DNA of 55,423 bases, from contig NZ_PVTI01000025.1 in assembly GCF_003002895.1 (NCBI RefSeq), positions 1-55,423 of the forward strand. The letters run 5' to 3'. Positions within the stretch are counted from its first letter, which is position 1. Every line of letters begins with the position of its first letter. Under the pieces are notes generated by a model. The model searched no databases. It was given only the letters and a program-made list of their open reading frames with translations, and was not told where the DNA came from. Made by a program: the position numbers and the translations under genes. The stretch is from Knoellia remsis (GTDB lineage: Bacteria; Actinomycetota; Actinomycetes; Actinomycetales; Dermatophilaceae). Shown in pieces: positions 36,973-45,856 of the stretch.

Positions 36973-37215
36973 ATGACGTCGTATGCCGCCCGTGTCCTCA
37001 CCAGCGAGGAAGTCGTGAACGAGCTGCCGCTGCCCGCGTGGGGATTCGGAGTGCTCGCCCTCGTCATCTTCGCCATCCTGCTGGCGGTCCTCTGGGCGTT
37101 CCGCGGCAACGCGCAGAAGTACACGCCGGACAGTGAGCGCAACGACCACCACTCGACCGAGCTCGCGCACGCCCACGGCGGCACGATGCACGACGAGACC
37201 GAGGCCAAGCGCTGA
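36973..37215 (+). CDS. small membrane protein upstream of nadD
   Basis: 80 aa, family function unknown. One membrane segment ([23 protein letters not shown], about residues 21-43) is followed by a polar His-rich tail ([13 protein letters not shown]). Small proteins of this layout are common directly before nadD in actinobacteria. It carries a GTATGCCG copy at its fourth codon (Tyr-Ala). nadD starts five bases after its stop. Confidence 0.75.
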   Translation: MTSYAARVLTSEEVVNELPLPAWGFGVLALVIFAILLAVLWAFRGNAQKYTPDSERNDHHSTELAHAHGGTMHDETEAKR

Positions 37216-37220
37216 GCGCA

Positions 37221-37895
37221 GTGCCCGAGCAGGCGCAGTCGACGCCCGTGGCGCGCCGTCGACTCGGTGTCATGGGTGGCACCTTCGACCCGATCCACCA
37301 CGGACACCTCGTCGCCGCGTCCGAGGTGCAGTCGCTGTTCGACCTCGACGAGGTCATCTTCGTGCCGACGGGTCAGCCGTGGCAGAAGGCGGACCGGGAC
37401 GTCAGCGAGCCCGAGCACCGCTACCTCATGACCGTGGTCGCGACGGCGTCGAACCCGCGCTTCCAGGTGAGCCGGGTCGACATCGAGCGCGATGGCCCGA
37501 CCTACACCATCGACACGCTGCGTGACCTGCGGCGGCTCTATCCCGAGGACGAGCTGTTCTTCATCACGGGAGCGGACGCCCTCGCGCAGATCCTGTCGTG
37601 GAAGGACGCCGACGAGCTGTTCGAGCTCGCGCACTTCATCGGCGTCACCCGGCCCGGCTACGAGCTGTCCGAGTCCGGCCTGCCGGACGACAAGGTCACC
37701 CTCCAGGAGGTGCCGGCCATGGCGATCAGCTCGACGGACTGCCGTGAGCGCGTCGCCGACGGCGAGCCGGTCTGGTACCTCGTGCCCGACGGGGTCGTCC
37801 AGTACATCAACAAGCATCGTCTGTATGCCGCCGCGCCGGCTGCGCCTCCGGGCGCACCTGCCGCTCCGGCGAAGGAGTCCCGTGACAGCCTCTGA
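37221..37895 (+). CDS. nadD: nicotinate-nucleotide adenylyltransferase
   Basis: 224 aa. NadD converts nicotinate mononucleotide to deamido-NAD. Seen: [18 protein letters not shown] with the HxGH nucleotidyltransferase motif, [33 protein letters not shown] and the second signature [17 protein letters not shown] 37221 is the first start after the upstream gene; a later start would trim a variable N-terminus only. It overlaps rsfS by 14 bases. Confidence 0.95.
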   Translation: MPEQAQSTPVARRRLGVMGGTFDPIHHGHLVAASEVQSLFDLDEVIFVPTGQPWQKADRDVSEPEHRYLMTVVATASNPRFQVSRVDIERDGPTYTIDTLRDLRRLYPEDELFFITGADALAQILSWKDADELFELAHFIGVTRPGYELSESGLPDDKVTLQEVPAMAISSTDCRERVADGEPVWYLVPDGVVQYINKHRLYAAAPAAPPGAPAAPAKESRDSL

Positions 37896-38262
37896 ACGTT
37901 CCCTCCAGCTGGCTCGCGCCGCCGCCCACGCGGGCGCGGACAAGCTCGCGACGACGATCGTCGGCATCGACGTGAGCGAGCAGCTCGCCCTCACCGATGT
38001 CTTCGTCATCGCCTCGGCCGAGTCCGAGCGCCAGGTCGGTGCCGTCGTCGACGCCATCGAGGACTCGCTGCGCGAGCTCGACGCCAAGCCGGTGCGCCGC
38101 GAGGGCCAGCGCGACGGTCGGTGGGTGCTCATCGACTTCGGTGACATCGTCGTGCACGTCCAGCACGACGACGAGCGCGAGTTCTACGAGCTCGAGCGGC
38201 TCTGGAAGGACTGCCCCGAGATCGACCTCGGCGTTGTCGGCACCGAGCAGAGCAGCCGGTGA
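37882..38262 (+). CDS. rsfS: ribosome silencing factor
   Basis: 126 aa. RsfS binds uL14 and blocks subunit joining when nutrients are short. Seen: [40 protein letters not shown] and [22 protein letters not shown] 37882 follows AAGGAG. It is nested by 14 bases in the end of nadD and overlaps the phosphatase gene by four, so the three genes are tightly coupled. Confidence 0.95.
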   Translation: MTASERSLQLARAAAHAGADKLATTIVGIDVSEQLALTDVFVIASAESERQVGAVVDAIEDSLRELDAKPVRREGQRDGRWVLIDFGDIVVHVQHDDEREFYELERLWKDCPEIDLGVVGTEQSSR

Positions 38263-38912
38263 CCGCATCTGGCCCGCGCCGGCTCGTCGTGCTCCGTCAC
38301 GGCGAGACCTCGCACAACGCCGCGGGTATCTGGCAGGGCCAGCTCGACTCGCCGCTGTCCGAGCGCGGCATCGCCCAGGCCGCCGCCGCGGCCACCGCCG
38401 TCGCGGCACTGCGCCCCGTGCGCGTCGTCGCCTCCGACCTCGCCCGCGCCGCCGACACGGGGCAGACGGTGGCACGCGTCGACGACATCCCGTTCTCGAC
38501 CGACCCGCGCTTCCGCGAGATCCACGCCGGCGCGTGGCAGGGGCTCACCGGTGACGAGGTTCGCGCGGGCTACCCCGAGGACATGGACCGACTGCTGCGC
38601 GGCGAGGACTTCAAGCGCGGTGGCGACGGCGAGTCCGTCGCCGACGTCGCCGCGCGCTGCCGCGCCGGGGTCGAGGACCTGCTCGCCGAGCTCGGGCCGG
38701 GGGAGTGCGCCGTCATCGCGACCCACGGTGTCGCCGGGAGGGCGCTCGCGGCCGACCTCGTCGGCATCGACCAGCGCACGTCGTGGCTCGCCCTCGGTGG
38801 CCTCGGCAACTGCCACTGGGCCGAGCTCGTCGAGGGGCGCTCCGGGTGGCGGATCCAGACGTGGAACCAGTCGGCCGCTGCGGCCGGAGCCCGAGGCGAC
38901 GACCTCGCCTAA
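38259..38912 (+). CDS. histidine phosphatase family protein (GpgP-like)
   Basis: 217 aa. The phosphoglycerate-mutase fold is seen with RHGETSHN near residues 13-20, SDLARAADTGQTVA, FREIHAGAWQGLT and the second His in VIATHGVAGRA. In mycobacteria the gene next to nadD-rsfS is the glucosyl-3-phosphoglycerate phosphatase GpgP; gene order makes that the best guess, with other phosphatase activities possible. Confidence 0.88.
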   Translation: MTASGPRRLVVLRHGETSHNAAGIWQGQLDSPLSERGIAQAAAAATAVAALRPVRVVASDLARAADTGQTVARVDDIPFSTDPRFREIHAGAWQGLTGDEVRAGYPEDMDRLLRGEDFKRGGDGESVADVAARCRAGVEDLLAELGPGECAVIATHGVAGRALAADLVGIDQRTSWLALGGLGNCHWAELVEGRSGWRIQTWNQSAAAAGARGDDLA

Positions 38913-38920
38913 ACCCCGAT

Positions 38921-38950
38921 TTGTTTGCGGGCCGGAGCCCGTCGTAAACT
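38921..38950 (+). promoter_or_regulatory. candidate promoter of tRNA-Ala
   Basis: TTGTTT at 38921-38926 and TAAACT at 38945-38950 are spaced by 18 bases, about 40 bases before the tRNA. A CGCCCCG-cat-CGGGGCG hairpin at 38971-38987 lies between promoter and tRNA and may be a processing signal or attenuator. Confidence 0.4.
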
Positions 38951-38991
38951 TCTGCAGTTCCCGCAAGGGACGCCCCGCATCGGGGCGGCTC

Positions 38992-39064
38992 GGGGCATTG
39001 GCGCAGTTGGTAGCGCGCTTCCATGGCATGGAAGAGGTCAGGAGTTCGAATCTCCTATGCTCCA
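38992..39064 (+). tRNA. tRNA-Ala(GGC)
   Basis: 73 bases fold as a complete cloverleaf: acceptor ggggcat/atgctcc with the Ala identity pair G3-U70, D-arm gcgc/gcgc, anticodon arm cttcc/ggaag with loop atggcat (anticodon GGC), five-base variable loop, T-arm aggag/ctcct with ttcgaat, discriminator A. The 3' CCA is not encoded. A terminator hairpin follows seven bases later. Confidence 0.96.
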
Positions 39065-39070
39065 CATCTC

Positions 39071-39101
39071 GAAGGGGCCGGACGACACGTCCGGTCCCTT
39101 C
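39071..39101 (+). terminator. terminator of tRNA-Ala
   Basis: The arms 39071-39083 and 39089-39101 (gaaggggccggac/gtccggtcccttc) pair with one G-U around a five-base loop; a T-containing tail and an octamer copy (39112-39119) follow. Confidence 0.7.
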
Positions 39102-39183
39102 GTCGTTGTCCGTATGCCGTCCGCTCGCCAGCCGTGGCGCAAGCCGGGTGAGTGGTCGGGCGCGTTCTGCGAGGATCGCGGGC

Positions 39184-40449
39184 GTGACTGTGCAGCTGCG
39201 CCGCCTCGGCAGGGACGACAAGGATGCGAGCCTGCGGCTCAGCCGCGAGGCCTTCGGCGGGGGAGCGCCGCCGACCCCACCACCGGCACCGGGCACCCCC
39301 GCGTCGTCGGAGCCGGCACAGGATGAGACGTGGCCGGCGGACGGGGTCACCTCCTTCGGCGCGTTCGACGGCGGTGAGCTCGTCGCGAAGGCGAGCGGGC
39401 GGGCATACGAGAGCGTCTTTCACGGGCGGCGCGTCGCCACGTGCGGCGTCGCCGGGGTCACCGTGGCTGCGGAGCACAGGGGGAGCGGGCTGCTGCGTGA
39501 GCTCCTCAGGGCCGTCGTCGCCGACGGGCGCGACCGCGGCGCCGTCATCTCGACGCTCTTCCCGACCGCTCCGGGGATCTATCGCGGGTTCGGGTGGGAG
39601 CTCGTCGGCGAGCTCACCGGTGTCGCCGTGCCGACGGCGGCCCTGGCCCAGGTGCGCCGGCCGGCCGGGATCCGCACCCGGCGCGCCACCGCCCGCGACT
39701 TCACCACCGTCCGCGACCTCTACGCGTGCTGGGCCTCGGTGCGCAACGGACCGCTCACCCGGGATGGTGTCCTCTTCCCCGCGGACGCCGACGCCTGGCT
39801 CGCCGGGTTCACGGCGGTGACCCTCGCGATCGCCGACCGTCCGAACGGCGGCGAGGAGGTCCAGGGCGTCCTCGCGTGGCAACGCGGCCAGGGCTACGGA
39901 CCCGAGGCGACGATCACGGCGGACGACCTCTTCTGGACGACGGCCGCGGCCCGCGACGCCCTCCTCGCGACCCTGGGCACGTTCGCCTCCGTCACCGGCA
40001 CGACCCGGATCGAGACCAGCGGCACCGCCGAGCTCGATGTCGCCCTGCCGATGACGGCGACCACCATCGTGCACCGCGCGCCGTACATGCTTCGCATCAT
40101 CGACGTCCCCGGTGCGCTCGCGGCCGTCTCGCCCGCGCCGGGGGTCACCGGCGCGACCACGTTCGCTGTCGCCGGTGACGACCTCGCCGGGACGGACGGC
40201 ACCTACCGCCTCGACGTCACGGACGGTGCGCTGTCGTGCACGCGGCTCGATGAGCCGGCAGGGGAGGCGGCAGTCGCGTTCACCCCGCGCGGGCTCGCGC
40301 TCACGTGGGCCGGGGTCATGCCCGTGGAGAGTGTCGTCGCCGCCGGCCTCGCGACGGCGAGGTCCGACGGCGACGGTGCGCGGGCGGCATACAGGCTGTG
40401 GGACACGCTGGGGCTCAGTCGCCCCGTGCACATCCGCGACTACTTCTGA
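39184..40449 (+). CDS. Eis-like GNAT N-acetyltransferase
   Basis: 421 aa, the length of Eis-family proteins. The N-terminal GNAT domain has VAGVTVAAEHRGSGLLRELL (acetyl-CoA loop) and SALFPT-like ISTLFPTAPGIYRGFGWELV. A second GNAT-like domain and a C-terminal SCP2-like domain (LDVTDGALSCTRLDEP to HIRDYF) complete the layout. Eis proteins acetylate amines, including aminoglycosides in mycobacteria, but substrate range varies widely. The carboxyl end HIRDYF supplies the C-terminal carboxylate used in catalysis by the family. GTG 39184 or 39190 are possible starts. Confidence 0.85.
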   Translation: MTVQLRRLGRDDKDASLRLSREAFGGGAPPTPPPAPGTPASSEPAQDETWPADGVTSFGAFDGGELVAKASGRAYESVFHGRRVATCGVAGVTVAAEHRGSGLLRELLRAVVADGRDRGAVISTLFPTAPGIYRGFGWELVGELTGVAVPTAALAQVRRPAGIRTRRATARDFTTVRDLYACWASVRNGPLTRDGVLFPADADAWLAGFTAVTLAIADRPNGGEEVQGVLAWQRGQGYGPEATITADDLFWTTAAARDALLATLGTFASVTGTTRIETSGTAELDVALPMTATTIVHRAPYMLRIIDVPGALAAVSPAPGVTGATTFAVAGDDLAGTDGTYRLDVTDGALSCTRLDEPAGEAAVAFTPRGLALTWAGVMPVESVVAAGLATARSDGDGARAAYRLWDTLGLSRPVHIRDYF

Positions 40450-40460
40450 GCGACGCCTGA

Positions 40461-40514
40461 CGCAGATTGCGCGCGGTGACGCAGAGATATCCGCGTCACC
40501 ACGCGCAATCTGCG
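40461..40514. terminator. 22-bp inverted repeat between convergent genes
   Basis: The arms 40461-40482 and 40493-40514 (left CGCAGATTGCGCGCGG) pair with a single mismatch around agagatatcc. It lies between the Eis-like gene and the convergent minus-strand gene ending at 40538; a bidirectional terminator is likely. It belongs to the palindrome set of this window. Confidence 0.65.
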
Positions 40515-40537
40515 GCCACGCCCGCGTGGCTCGCCGA

Positions 40538-40906
40538 TCAGTTCAGGGCCGAGCCGAAGCCGCCGGCGGCGGGGTCGGTCGCGTCCTGGCGGGGCGCGGT
40601 GCCGGGTGCCGGGTCAGCCGCGTCCTCCTCGGCCCGCGCGGCACTCGGGGCGGGGGTGCTCAACTCGGCCACGGCAGCGTCGTGGACGGTCGCGAGGTCG
40701 GCGTCGGGCGCGGTCGGCGGGGTGAGCCCCTCGGGGGTGTACCACTCGTCCGCGCCCTCGTAGCGCACCCGCGTCATGGGGGTCTCGCCGTCGAGCGCGG
40801 TCTCGACCTCGACGCGGCCGGTGATCGTGCCGACCTCGGTCGTCATGATTCCGCCCTCACGGGCGTCGATGGTCGTGCTGCGGGGTGCGGCCTCGGTGTC
40901 GGTCAT
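40538..40906 (-). CDS. small acidic protein encoded after a secreted nuclease gene
   Basis: 122 aa, not recognised. The N-terminal half has strand-like sequence (IMTTEVGTITGRVEVETAL, then TRVRYEGADEWYTPEGLTP); the C-terminal half is Ala/Pro/Asp-rich and probably disordered. No signal peptide or membrane segment. ATG 40906 has GAGAGGA before it and lies 11 bases after the nuclease stop, so the two are cotranscribed. A protective or regulatory role toward the nuclease is only a guess. Confidence 0.65.
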   Translation of the reverse strand: MTDTEAAPRSTTIDAREGGIMTTEVGTITGRVEVETALDGETPMTRVRYEGADEWYTPEGLTPPTAPDADLATVHDAAVAELSTPAPSAARAEEDAADPAPGTAPRQDATDPAAGGFGSALN

Positions 40907-40917
40907 CGTCGGTCCTC

Positions 40918-41568
40918 TCAGGCGCAGGAGTTGAGCTGGTTGGTCAGGGCGGTCTTCTCGCTCGACTGCAGCGAGAGGCCCCAGCGGTACTTCGTCGCGA
41001 CCCACATCTTCGCGTAGGTGCAGCGGTAGCTCGTTCGGGTCGGCCACCACGTCGACGGGTCCTGGTCGCCCTTGCTGCGGTTCGAGGATGCCGAGACGGC
41101 GATGAGCTGCGGCCCGTTGAGGTCGTTCGCGAACGACTGGCGCTGGCTCGTCGTCCACGACTTCGCGCCGGAACGCCATGCCTCGGCGAGAGGCACGACG
41201 TGGTCGATGTCGACACCGGAGGCCGTCGAGATCGTGACGCCGTCGTACTCGCTGAACCACGTCCCGCGCGTCGGGTAGCACGACGAGTCGACCGCGACGT
41301 TGTCGCCGTCGCGCTTGAGGACCGTCTCGCGGGTGTTGCACGTCGAGCCCGAGGGTGTGGTCCACGTGGGGAACAGGTCGCGGCTGTAGCCGGTCATCGT
41401 GCCCTCGGCCTCGACCGGCAGGGCGGCGAGCTGGGACTTCGCGGTCGTCGTGGACGGGATGCCGGGCGGGGCGGCGGTGGCCGAGGCGCTGGACGGCGTG
41501 AGCGCCCAGAACGAGGCAACGGTGACGGTGACGAGGGTGGTGCGGGACAGGTGACGTGGCAGGTGCAT
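40918..41568 (-). CDS. secreted HNH-type nuclease (DUF1524/GmrSD C-terminal family)
   Basis: 216 aa. A Sec signal peptide (cleavage near SASA, about residue 30) precedes the DUF1524 domain: TCNTRETVLKRDGDNVAVD, the catalytic HNH core DIDHVVPLAEAWRSGA, then RQSFANDLNGPQLIAVSASS and NRSKGDQDPSTWWP. Two Cys pairs suit an exported protein. Such enzymes are probably extracellular DNases. It is the first gene of a two-gene unit. Confidence 0.9.
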   Translation of the reverse strand: MHLPRHLSRTTLVTVTVASFWALTPSSASATAAPPGIPSTTTAKSQLAALPVEAEGTMTGYSRDLFPTWTTPSGSTCNTRETVLKRDGDNVAVDSSCYPTRGTWFSEYDGVTISTASGVDIDHVVPLAEAWRSGAKSWTTSQRQSFANDLNGPQLIAVSASSNRSKGDQDPSTWWPTRTSYRCTYAKMWVATKYRWGLSLQSSEKTALTNQLNSCA

Positions 41569-41683
41569 GGTTGCGACGCTAGGACGCGCACCGCGACCTG
41601 CCGGTGGCTCGCACGTGAGTGTCCGGCAAAGCCTTCGTCAAGGCTTGGTCAAGACCAGCGGCGCCCGTGCTGCCACACCGGGC

Positions 41684-42337
41684 TCAGGCCGTCCAGACGC
41701 CGGAGGAGCCGCGTCGGTGCGAGTCGAGCAGGTGGGTGTCGACGATGCCGATGGCCTCCATGAGCGCGAACATCGTCGTCGGTCCGACGAAGGTGAACCC
41801 CTTGCGTTTCAACGCCTTCGACAGCGCCACGGACTCCGGTGAGGTCGTGGGCACCTCAGCGACCGTGCGCGGCCGCGGCGTGTCGCCCGGTGCGAACGAC
41901 CACACGTATGCCGCGAGGTCGCCTTCGGGGTCGTCGCGCAGCGCCAGCGTGGCGCGGGCGTTCCGGATCGTCGCGAGGACCTTGGCGCGGTTGCGCACGA
42001 TGCCGGCGTCGGCCATGAGGCGGGCGACGTCGTCGTCACCGAAGTCGGCGACGACCTCTGGGTCGAACCCGGCGAACGCCTCGCGGAACGCCGGACGCTT
42101 GCGCAGGATCGTCGCCCACGACAGCCCGGACTGGAACGCCTCGAGTGAGAGCCGCTCGAAGACGCCGCGCTCGTCGCGCACCGGCATGCCCCACTCGGTG
42201 TCGTAGTACTCGCGCAGCATCGGGTCGACCGAGGCCCACACCGGCCGGGCCAGACCGTCCTCGCCCACGACGACACCGGGCGCACCGCCACCGGCCGCGG
42301 ACGGCATACGGCCGTCGCCGGCAGCCACGTCGCTCAC
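41684..42337 (-). CDS. tag: DNA-3-methyladenine glycosylase I
   Basis: 217 aa. Tag removes 3-methyladenine from DNA. Seen: REYYDTEWGMPVRDERGVFE, LEAFQSGLSWATILRKRPAF, the region FVGPTTMFALMEAIGIV, and a terminal His-containing segment DTHLLDSHRR. Compared with the E. coli enzyme it has a 35-residue N-terminal extension. The Cys4 of the E. coli zinc site is not evident. GTG 42337 overlaps the upstream gene's stop by four bases. Confidence 0.88.
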   Translation of the reverse strand: MSDVAAGDGRMPSAAGGGAPGVVVGEDGLARPVWASVDPMLREYYDTEWGMPVRDERGVFERLSLEAFQSGLSWATILRKRPAFREAFAGFDPEVVADFGDDDVARLMADAGIVRNRAKVLATIRNARATLALRDDPEGDLAAYVWSFAPGDTPRPRTVAEVPTTSPESVALSKALKRKGFTFVGPTTMFALMEAIGIVDTHLLDSHRRGSSGVWTA

Positions 42338-42834
42338 GCGAGCTTCCCGCGGGCCTCGACCACGGCCTCGACGAACTCGTGCGGGTCCGCGACCGACACC
42401 CCGAGCCGGCCACCGCGGTGCACGAGCGTCGCCATCGGCCCACCGACCCGGTAGGCCCACTTGCCGCGGCCCTCCCAGCGCACCCCCCAGCCGTAGCCGA
42501 CACCGTCGACGTGGTCGCCGACCCCGACGTCGGTGACGTCCGACATGGGCACCGTCTTCGCGGCGAGAGGGTAGGTGACCCGGACGGCGGCGTCGGTGAC
42601 GGTCACGATGACTGGGCCGCGCGCGACGAGCCAGCCGAGCCCGCCGAGGACGAGCAGGGTGAGCAGGCCGACAAGCACCGACCAGCCGCCGAGGGAGGCG
42701 ATGCTCAGGGCGCAGACGACGCCGACGGTCGCGATGAGGGCGCCCACGACAACGAGCGGCTTCATCGGCCGCACGACGGAGCGGTAGCGCGGTGCGCCGA
42801 GGGCCGTGGCATCGGCCGGGGTCGCGTCGGACAT
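42334..42834 (-). CDS. two-pass membrane protein with PH-like domain
   Basis: 166 aa, no specific function known. A hydrophobic hairpin (KPLVVVGALIATVGVVCALS and SVLVGLLTLLVLGGLGWLVA) is followed by a beta-rich domain (VTVTDAAVRVTYPLAAKTVP, then GYGWGVRWEGRGKWAYRVGG) like bacterial PH domains. ATG 42834 has GAGGAAG upstream; ATG 42879 would add 15 polar residues. It is coupled to tag by overlap. Confidence 0.7.
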   Translation of the reverse strand: MSDATPADATALGAPRYRSVVRPMKPLVVVGALIATVGVVCALSIASLGGWSVLVGLLTLLVLGGLGWLVARGPVIVTVTDAAVRVTYPLAAKTVPMSDVTDVGVGDHVDGVGYGWGVRWEGRGKWAYRVGGPMATLVHRGGRLGVSVADPHEFVEAVVEARGKLA

Positions 42835-42946
42835 GGCAGGGGACTTCCTCGTGGTGCTGTCGACCGGGCTCTGAGTCATGCGGTGACTCGTCCCCGGGCG
42901 TTCAGTTCCCGGGCGTTCAATTGGGTGAGTTTTTCACGGCTGGACG

Positions 42947-44098
42947 TCATGGCGCGGCTCGCAGGGTGATGACGGGGATCTGCGGGTCGGCGCCGACCCG
43001 CACCGGCGGGCCCCACGTGCCGGCGCCGCGGCTGGTGATCACGGGGACTCCGTCGATGGCGGCCTGCCCCTCCAGCATGGGCTGCTGGAGCGGAACGAGC
43101 AGGTCGAACGGCCAGACCTGACCACCATGGGTGTGCCCGGAGAGCTGGAGGTCGACGCCTCGGCCGCTCGAGTCCAGGGCCATGCGGGGCTGGTGCGCGG
43201 CATACAGGGTGAACGCGTCAGTGGTGCCCGCGAGTGCCCGGTCCGGGTCGGGCGCCCACTGACCGGTGCCATCGTGGTCGTGCACGCCGGCGAGCCGGAT
43301 GGTGGCGCCGTCGCGGGCCAGGGTCGTCGACTCGTTCTCGAGCACTGTCACCCCGAGGCGCTCCCACTCGGCGAGCCACTCGCGGGTCGTGCCGGTGTAG
43401 AGCTCGTGGTTGCCGATGACGGCGAAGACACCCAGCGGCGCGTCGAGCTCTGCGAGCGGGGCCACCTCGGTGCGGTGCCGCTGGAACGGCGCGTCGACGA
43501 CGTCACCGGAGAGGACGACGAGGTCGGGTCGGGCGGCGTTGACCCGGTCGACGACCTGCTGGGTGAAGTCCTTGCCGTGGACGACGCCGGCGTGCAGGTC
43601 GGTCACGAGCGCGATGCGCATGCCGTCGAAGGCTGCTGGCAGGCCGGGGGAGTCGTGGGTCATCGCGGTGACCTGCGGGTCGCGCGCCTGAGCGATGCCG
43701 TATGCCGTCGCGCCGAGTGCCGCTGTCGTCACGCCGACCGCTGCGGCGCGGTTGACGCGGCGCAGCACGACGGTGCGGCGCTCGCGGCGGTGCTCACCCC
43801 GCAGGACGGCCCAGAGGCTGAGCGCGACGAGCTGGGCGATGGCGAGCCCGAGGACGAGGTAGAGCGCGACGACGAGCCAGGAGAGCGCGACGAAGGCCAC
43901 GGGCCGGGTGTCATCGGCGCTGCCCCACCGCAGGCCCCCGGCCTGGGCGAGCACCGCGAGCCCGGTGAGGACCACGAGCAGCGCGCTCACGGCATACCGC
44001 CACCGCGTCGACCACCGCGGCGCCACGACAAGGCGCCGATGGAGCCAGAAGGTGAGCAGGCCGACGAGAGTCAGCGCGATCAGGGCAACGGGCAGCAC
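42947..44098 (-). CDS. membrane-bound metallophosphoesterase
   Basis: 383 aa. Four membrane segments fill the first 135 residues. The calcineurin-like domain has all metal motifs: TDLHAG, LSGDVVD, IGNHE and GHTHGGQVWP. It resembles the YkuE/YaeI group of extracytoplasmic or membrane-associated phosphoesterases; substrate unknown. GTG 44098 is the furthest start giving a hydrophobic N-terminus. It is divergent from the monooxygenase gene across 108 bases. Confidence 0.87.
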   Translation of the reverse strand: MLPVALIALTLVGLLTFWLHRRLVVAPRWSTRWRYAVSALLVVLTGLAVLAQAGGLRWGSADDTRPVAFVALSWLVVALYLVLGLAIAQLVALSLWAVLRGEHRRERRTVVLRRVNRAAAVGVTTAALGATAYGIAQARDPQVTAMTHDSPGLPAAFDGMRIALVTDLHAGVVHGKDFTQQVVDRVNAARPDLVVLSGDVVDAPFQRHRTEVAPLAELDAPLGVFAVIGNHELYTGTTREWLAEWERLGVTVLENESTTLARDGATIRLAGVHDHDGTGQWAPDPDRALAGTTDAFTLYAAHQPRMALDSSGRGVDLQLSGHTHGGQVWPFDLLVPLQQPMLEGQAAIDGVPVITSRGAGTWGPPVRVGADPQIPVITLRAAP

Positions 44099-44206
44099 AC
44101 CTGGTCCAGGGTCGTCGTGATGGGGACCTCATCGTCGCACTCGTGCATTCCGCGGTGATCCGTGGTCTCATGGTGGGGTCCGTCATCACTACCTGAAGTA
44201 GGTTCA

Positions 44207-45835
44207 ATGAAGAGCCTCCACGTCGACGTCCTCATCGTCGGAGCCGGGCTGTCCGGGGTGGGCGCGGCCTCACGGCTCGTCCAGGAACGCCCCGACGCGA
44301 CGTTCGCCGTCCTCGAGTCGCGCGAGGCCATGGGCGGCACGTGGGACCTCTTCCGCTACCCGGGCATCCGGTCCGACTCGGACATGGTGACGTTCAGCTA
44401 CCCGTTCCGACCGTGGACGCGCGACGAGACCCTCACCGACGGCGCGACGATCCGCGAGTACATCGCCGACACGGCCCGCGAGCAGGGGATCGAGGACCGC
44501 ATCCGCTACGGCCAGCGCGTCATCTCGGCGTCGTGGTCGTCGGCGACGGCGCGGTGGTCGGTGCGCGCCGAGACCGACGAGGGACTGCTCGAGCACACCG
44601 CCCGCTTCCTCTACGTCTGCACCGGCTACTACTCCTACGAGAGCGGTCACGTCGTCGACTTCCCCGGGCAGGAGACCTTCGGCGGGACCGTGATCCACCC
44701 GCAGTTCTGGCCGCAGGACTTCGACCCGACGGGCAAGCGCATCGTCGTCATCGGGTCGGGCGCCACGGCGATCACGCTCATCCCCGCGCTCGCCGAGCAG
44801 GGGGCGGAGCACGTGACGATGCTGCAGCGCAGCCCGACCTACGTGCTGCCCGTGCCGGGGCGTGACGACATCGGACGGGCGGTGCGGCGCGTGCTGCCGG
44901 AGCGGGCGGCATACCGCACCGTGCGCGCGTGGAACGTCGTGCGCAACGTTGCGCTGTACGAAGGCAGCCGGCGGTTCCCCGGAGCAGTGCGCAAGGGGAT
45001 CGCGGCGCTCAATGCGCGCGGCGTCGGGCGGGCGATGGTGCGGGAGCACTTCACCCCGCGCTACGACCCCTGGGACCAGCGGCTGTGCGTCGTGCCCGAC
45101 GGGGACCTGTTCCGGACGCTGCGGCGTGGGGACCGGGCGTCGGTCGTCACCGACACCATCGAGACGTTCACGCCGCGGGGGATCCGGACCTCGAGCGGGC
45201 GCGAGCTCGAGGCGGACGCCATCGTCACCGCGACCGGGCTGCGCATCGAGCTCGCCGGTGGCATCACGTTCCTCGTCGACGGCGAGCCCGTCGTGCCGGG
45301 TGAGCGGTTCCTCTACAAGGGGGCCATGCTCGACGGAGTCCCGAACCTCGCGCTGTGCATCGGCTACACGAACAACTCGTGGACGCTGCGCGCCGACCTC
45401 ACGTCCCGGTTCGTCTGTGCGTTGCTCGGTGAGCTGCGCCGGCGCGGCGCCGATGCCGTGACCCCGCGTGCCGACCCTGGCATGGAGGAGGGCGAGATGC
45501 CGTTCTCGCTCACCTCGGGCTACGTGCAACGGGCCAAGGACCTCCTGCCGAAGCAGGGGCTGCGCGCTCCGTGGCAAGCCCGGCACAACTACCTCGTCGA
45601 CCGCCGGCTCATGTCGGTGCGTCGTCTGGGTGACCCCGGGCTCGAGTACTCGGTCGTGCGGCGCGGCGGCGACGAGGTCGTGTCGACGTCGGATGCGCCC
45701 GGGGAGGAGCAGGCGCAGGACCCCGGCGTGATCGAGGCGGCGGCCGCACTGTCGGCCGCGGTCGCGGCGTCGGCGGCCGTCGTCGCGGGCGCGGAGCTTG
45801 CCGACGGGCCCGACGCCGAGACCGCGCCGTCGTAG
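44207..45835 (+). CDS. flavin-containing Baeyer-Villiger-type monooxygenase (EthA-like)
   Basis: 542 aa. Seen: the FAD motif VLIVGAGLSGVGAA at the N-terminus, GGTWDLFRYPGIRSDSDM, the BVMO fingerprint region FGGTVIHPQFWPQDFD, the NADPH motif IVVIGSGATAITLIP, and a C-terminal segment IGYTNNSWTLRADLTSRFV. These match EthA-type enzymes, which oxygenate ketones and thioamides. A 60-residue Ala-rich tail is extra. ATG 44207 was chosen; the upstream extension lacks similarity. Physiological substrate unknown. Confidence 0.9.
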   Translation: MKSLHVDVLIVGAGLSGVGAASRLVQERPDATFAVLESREAMGGTWDLFRYPGIRSDSDMVTFSYPFRPWTRDETLTDGATIREYIADTAREQGIEDRIRYGQRVISASWSSATARWSVRAETDEGLLEHTARFLYVCTGYYSYESGHVVDFPGQETFGGTVIHPQFWPQDFDPTGKRIVVIGSGATAITLIPALAEQGAEHVTMLQRSPTYVLPVPGRDDIGRAVRRVLPERAAYRTVRAWNVVRNVALYEGSRRFPGAVRKGIAALNARGVGRAMVREHFTPRYDPWDQRLCVVPDGDLFRTLRRGDRASVVTDTIETFTPRGIRTSSGRELEADAIVTATGLRIELAGGITFLVDGEPVVPGERFLYKGAMLDGVPNLALCIGYTNNSWTLRADLTSRFVCALLGELRRRGADAVTPRADPGMEEGEMPFSLTSGYVQRAKDLLPKQGLRAPWQARHNYLVDRRLMSVRRLGDPGLEYSVVRRGGDEVVSTSDAPGEEQAQDPGVIEAAAALSAAVAASAAVVAGAELADGPDAETAPS

Positions 45836-45843
45836 GGGCTTCC

Positions 45844-45849
45844 TAGACT
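45844..45849 (+). promoter_or_regulatory. -10 element (TAGACT) of the endonuclease IV gene, leaderless
   Basis: TAGACT ends seven bases before the ATG at 45857, the same arrangement as obgE. Confidence 0.55.
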
Positions 45850-45856
45850 CGAGGTC

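Noticed and set aside
36541-37191. Minus-strand 216-codon reading frame over the gene-free stretch
   Set aside because: The protein is Arg/Gly/Pro-rich low complexity and runs antisense through the nadD-cluster membrane-protein gene, typical of GC-rich shadow frames.
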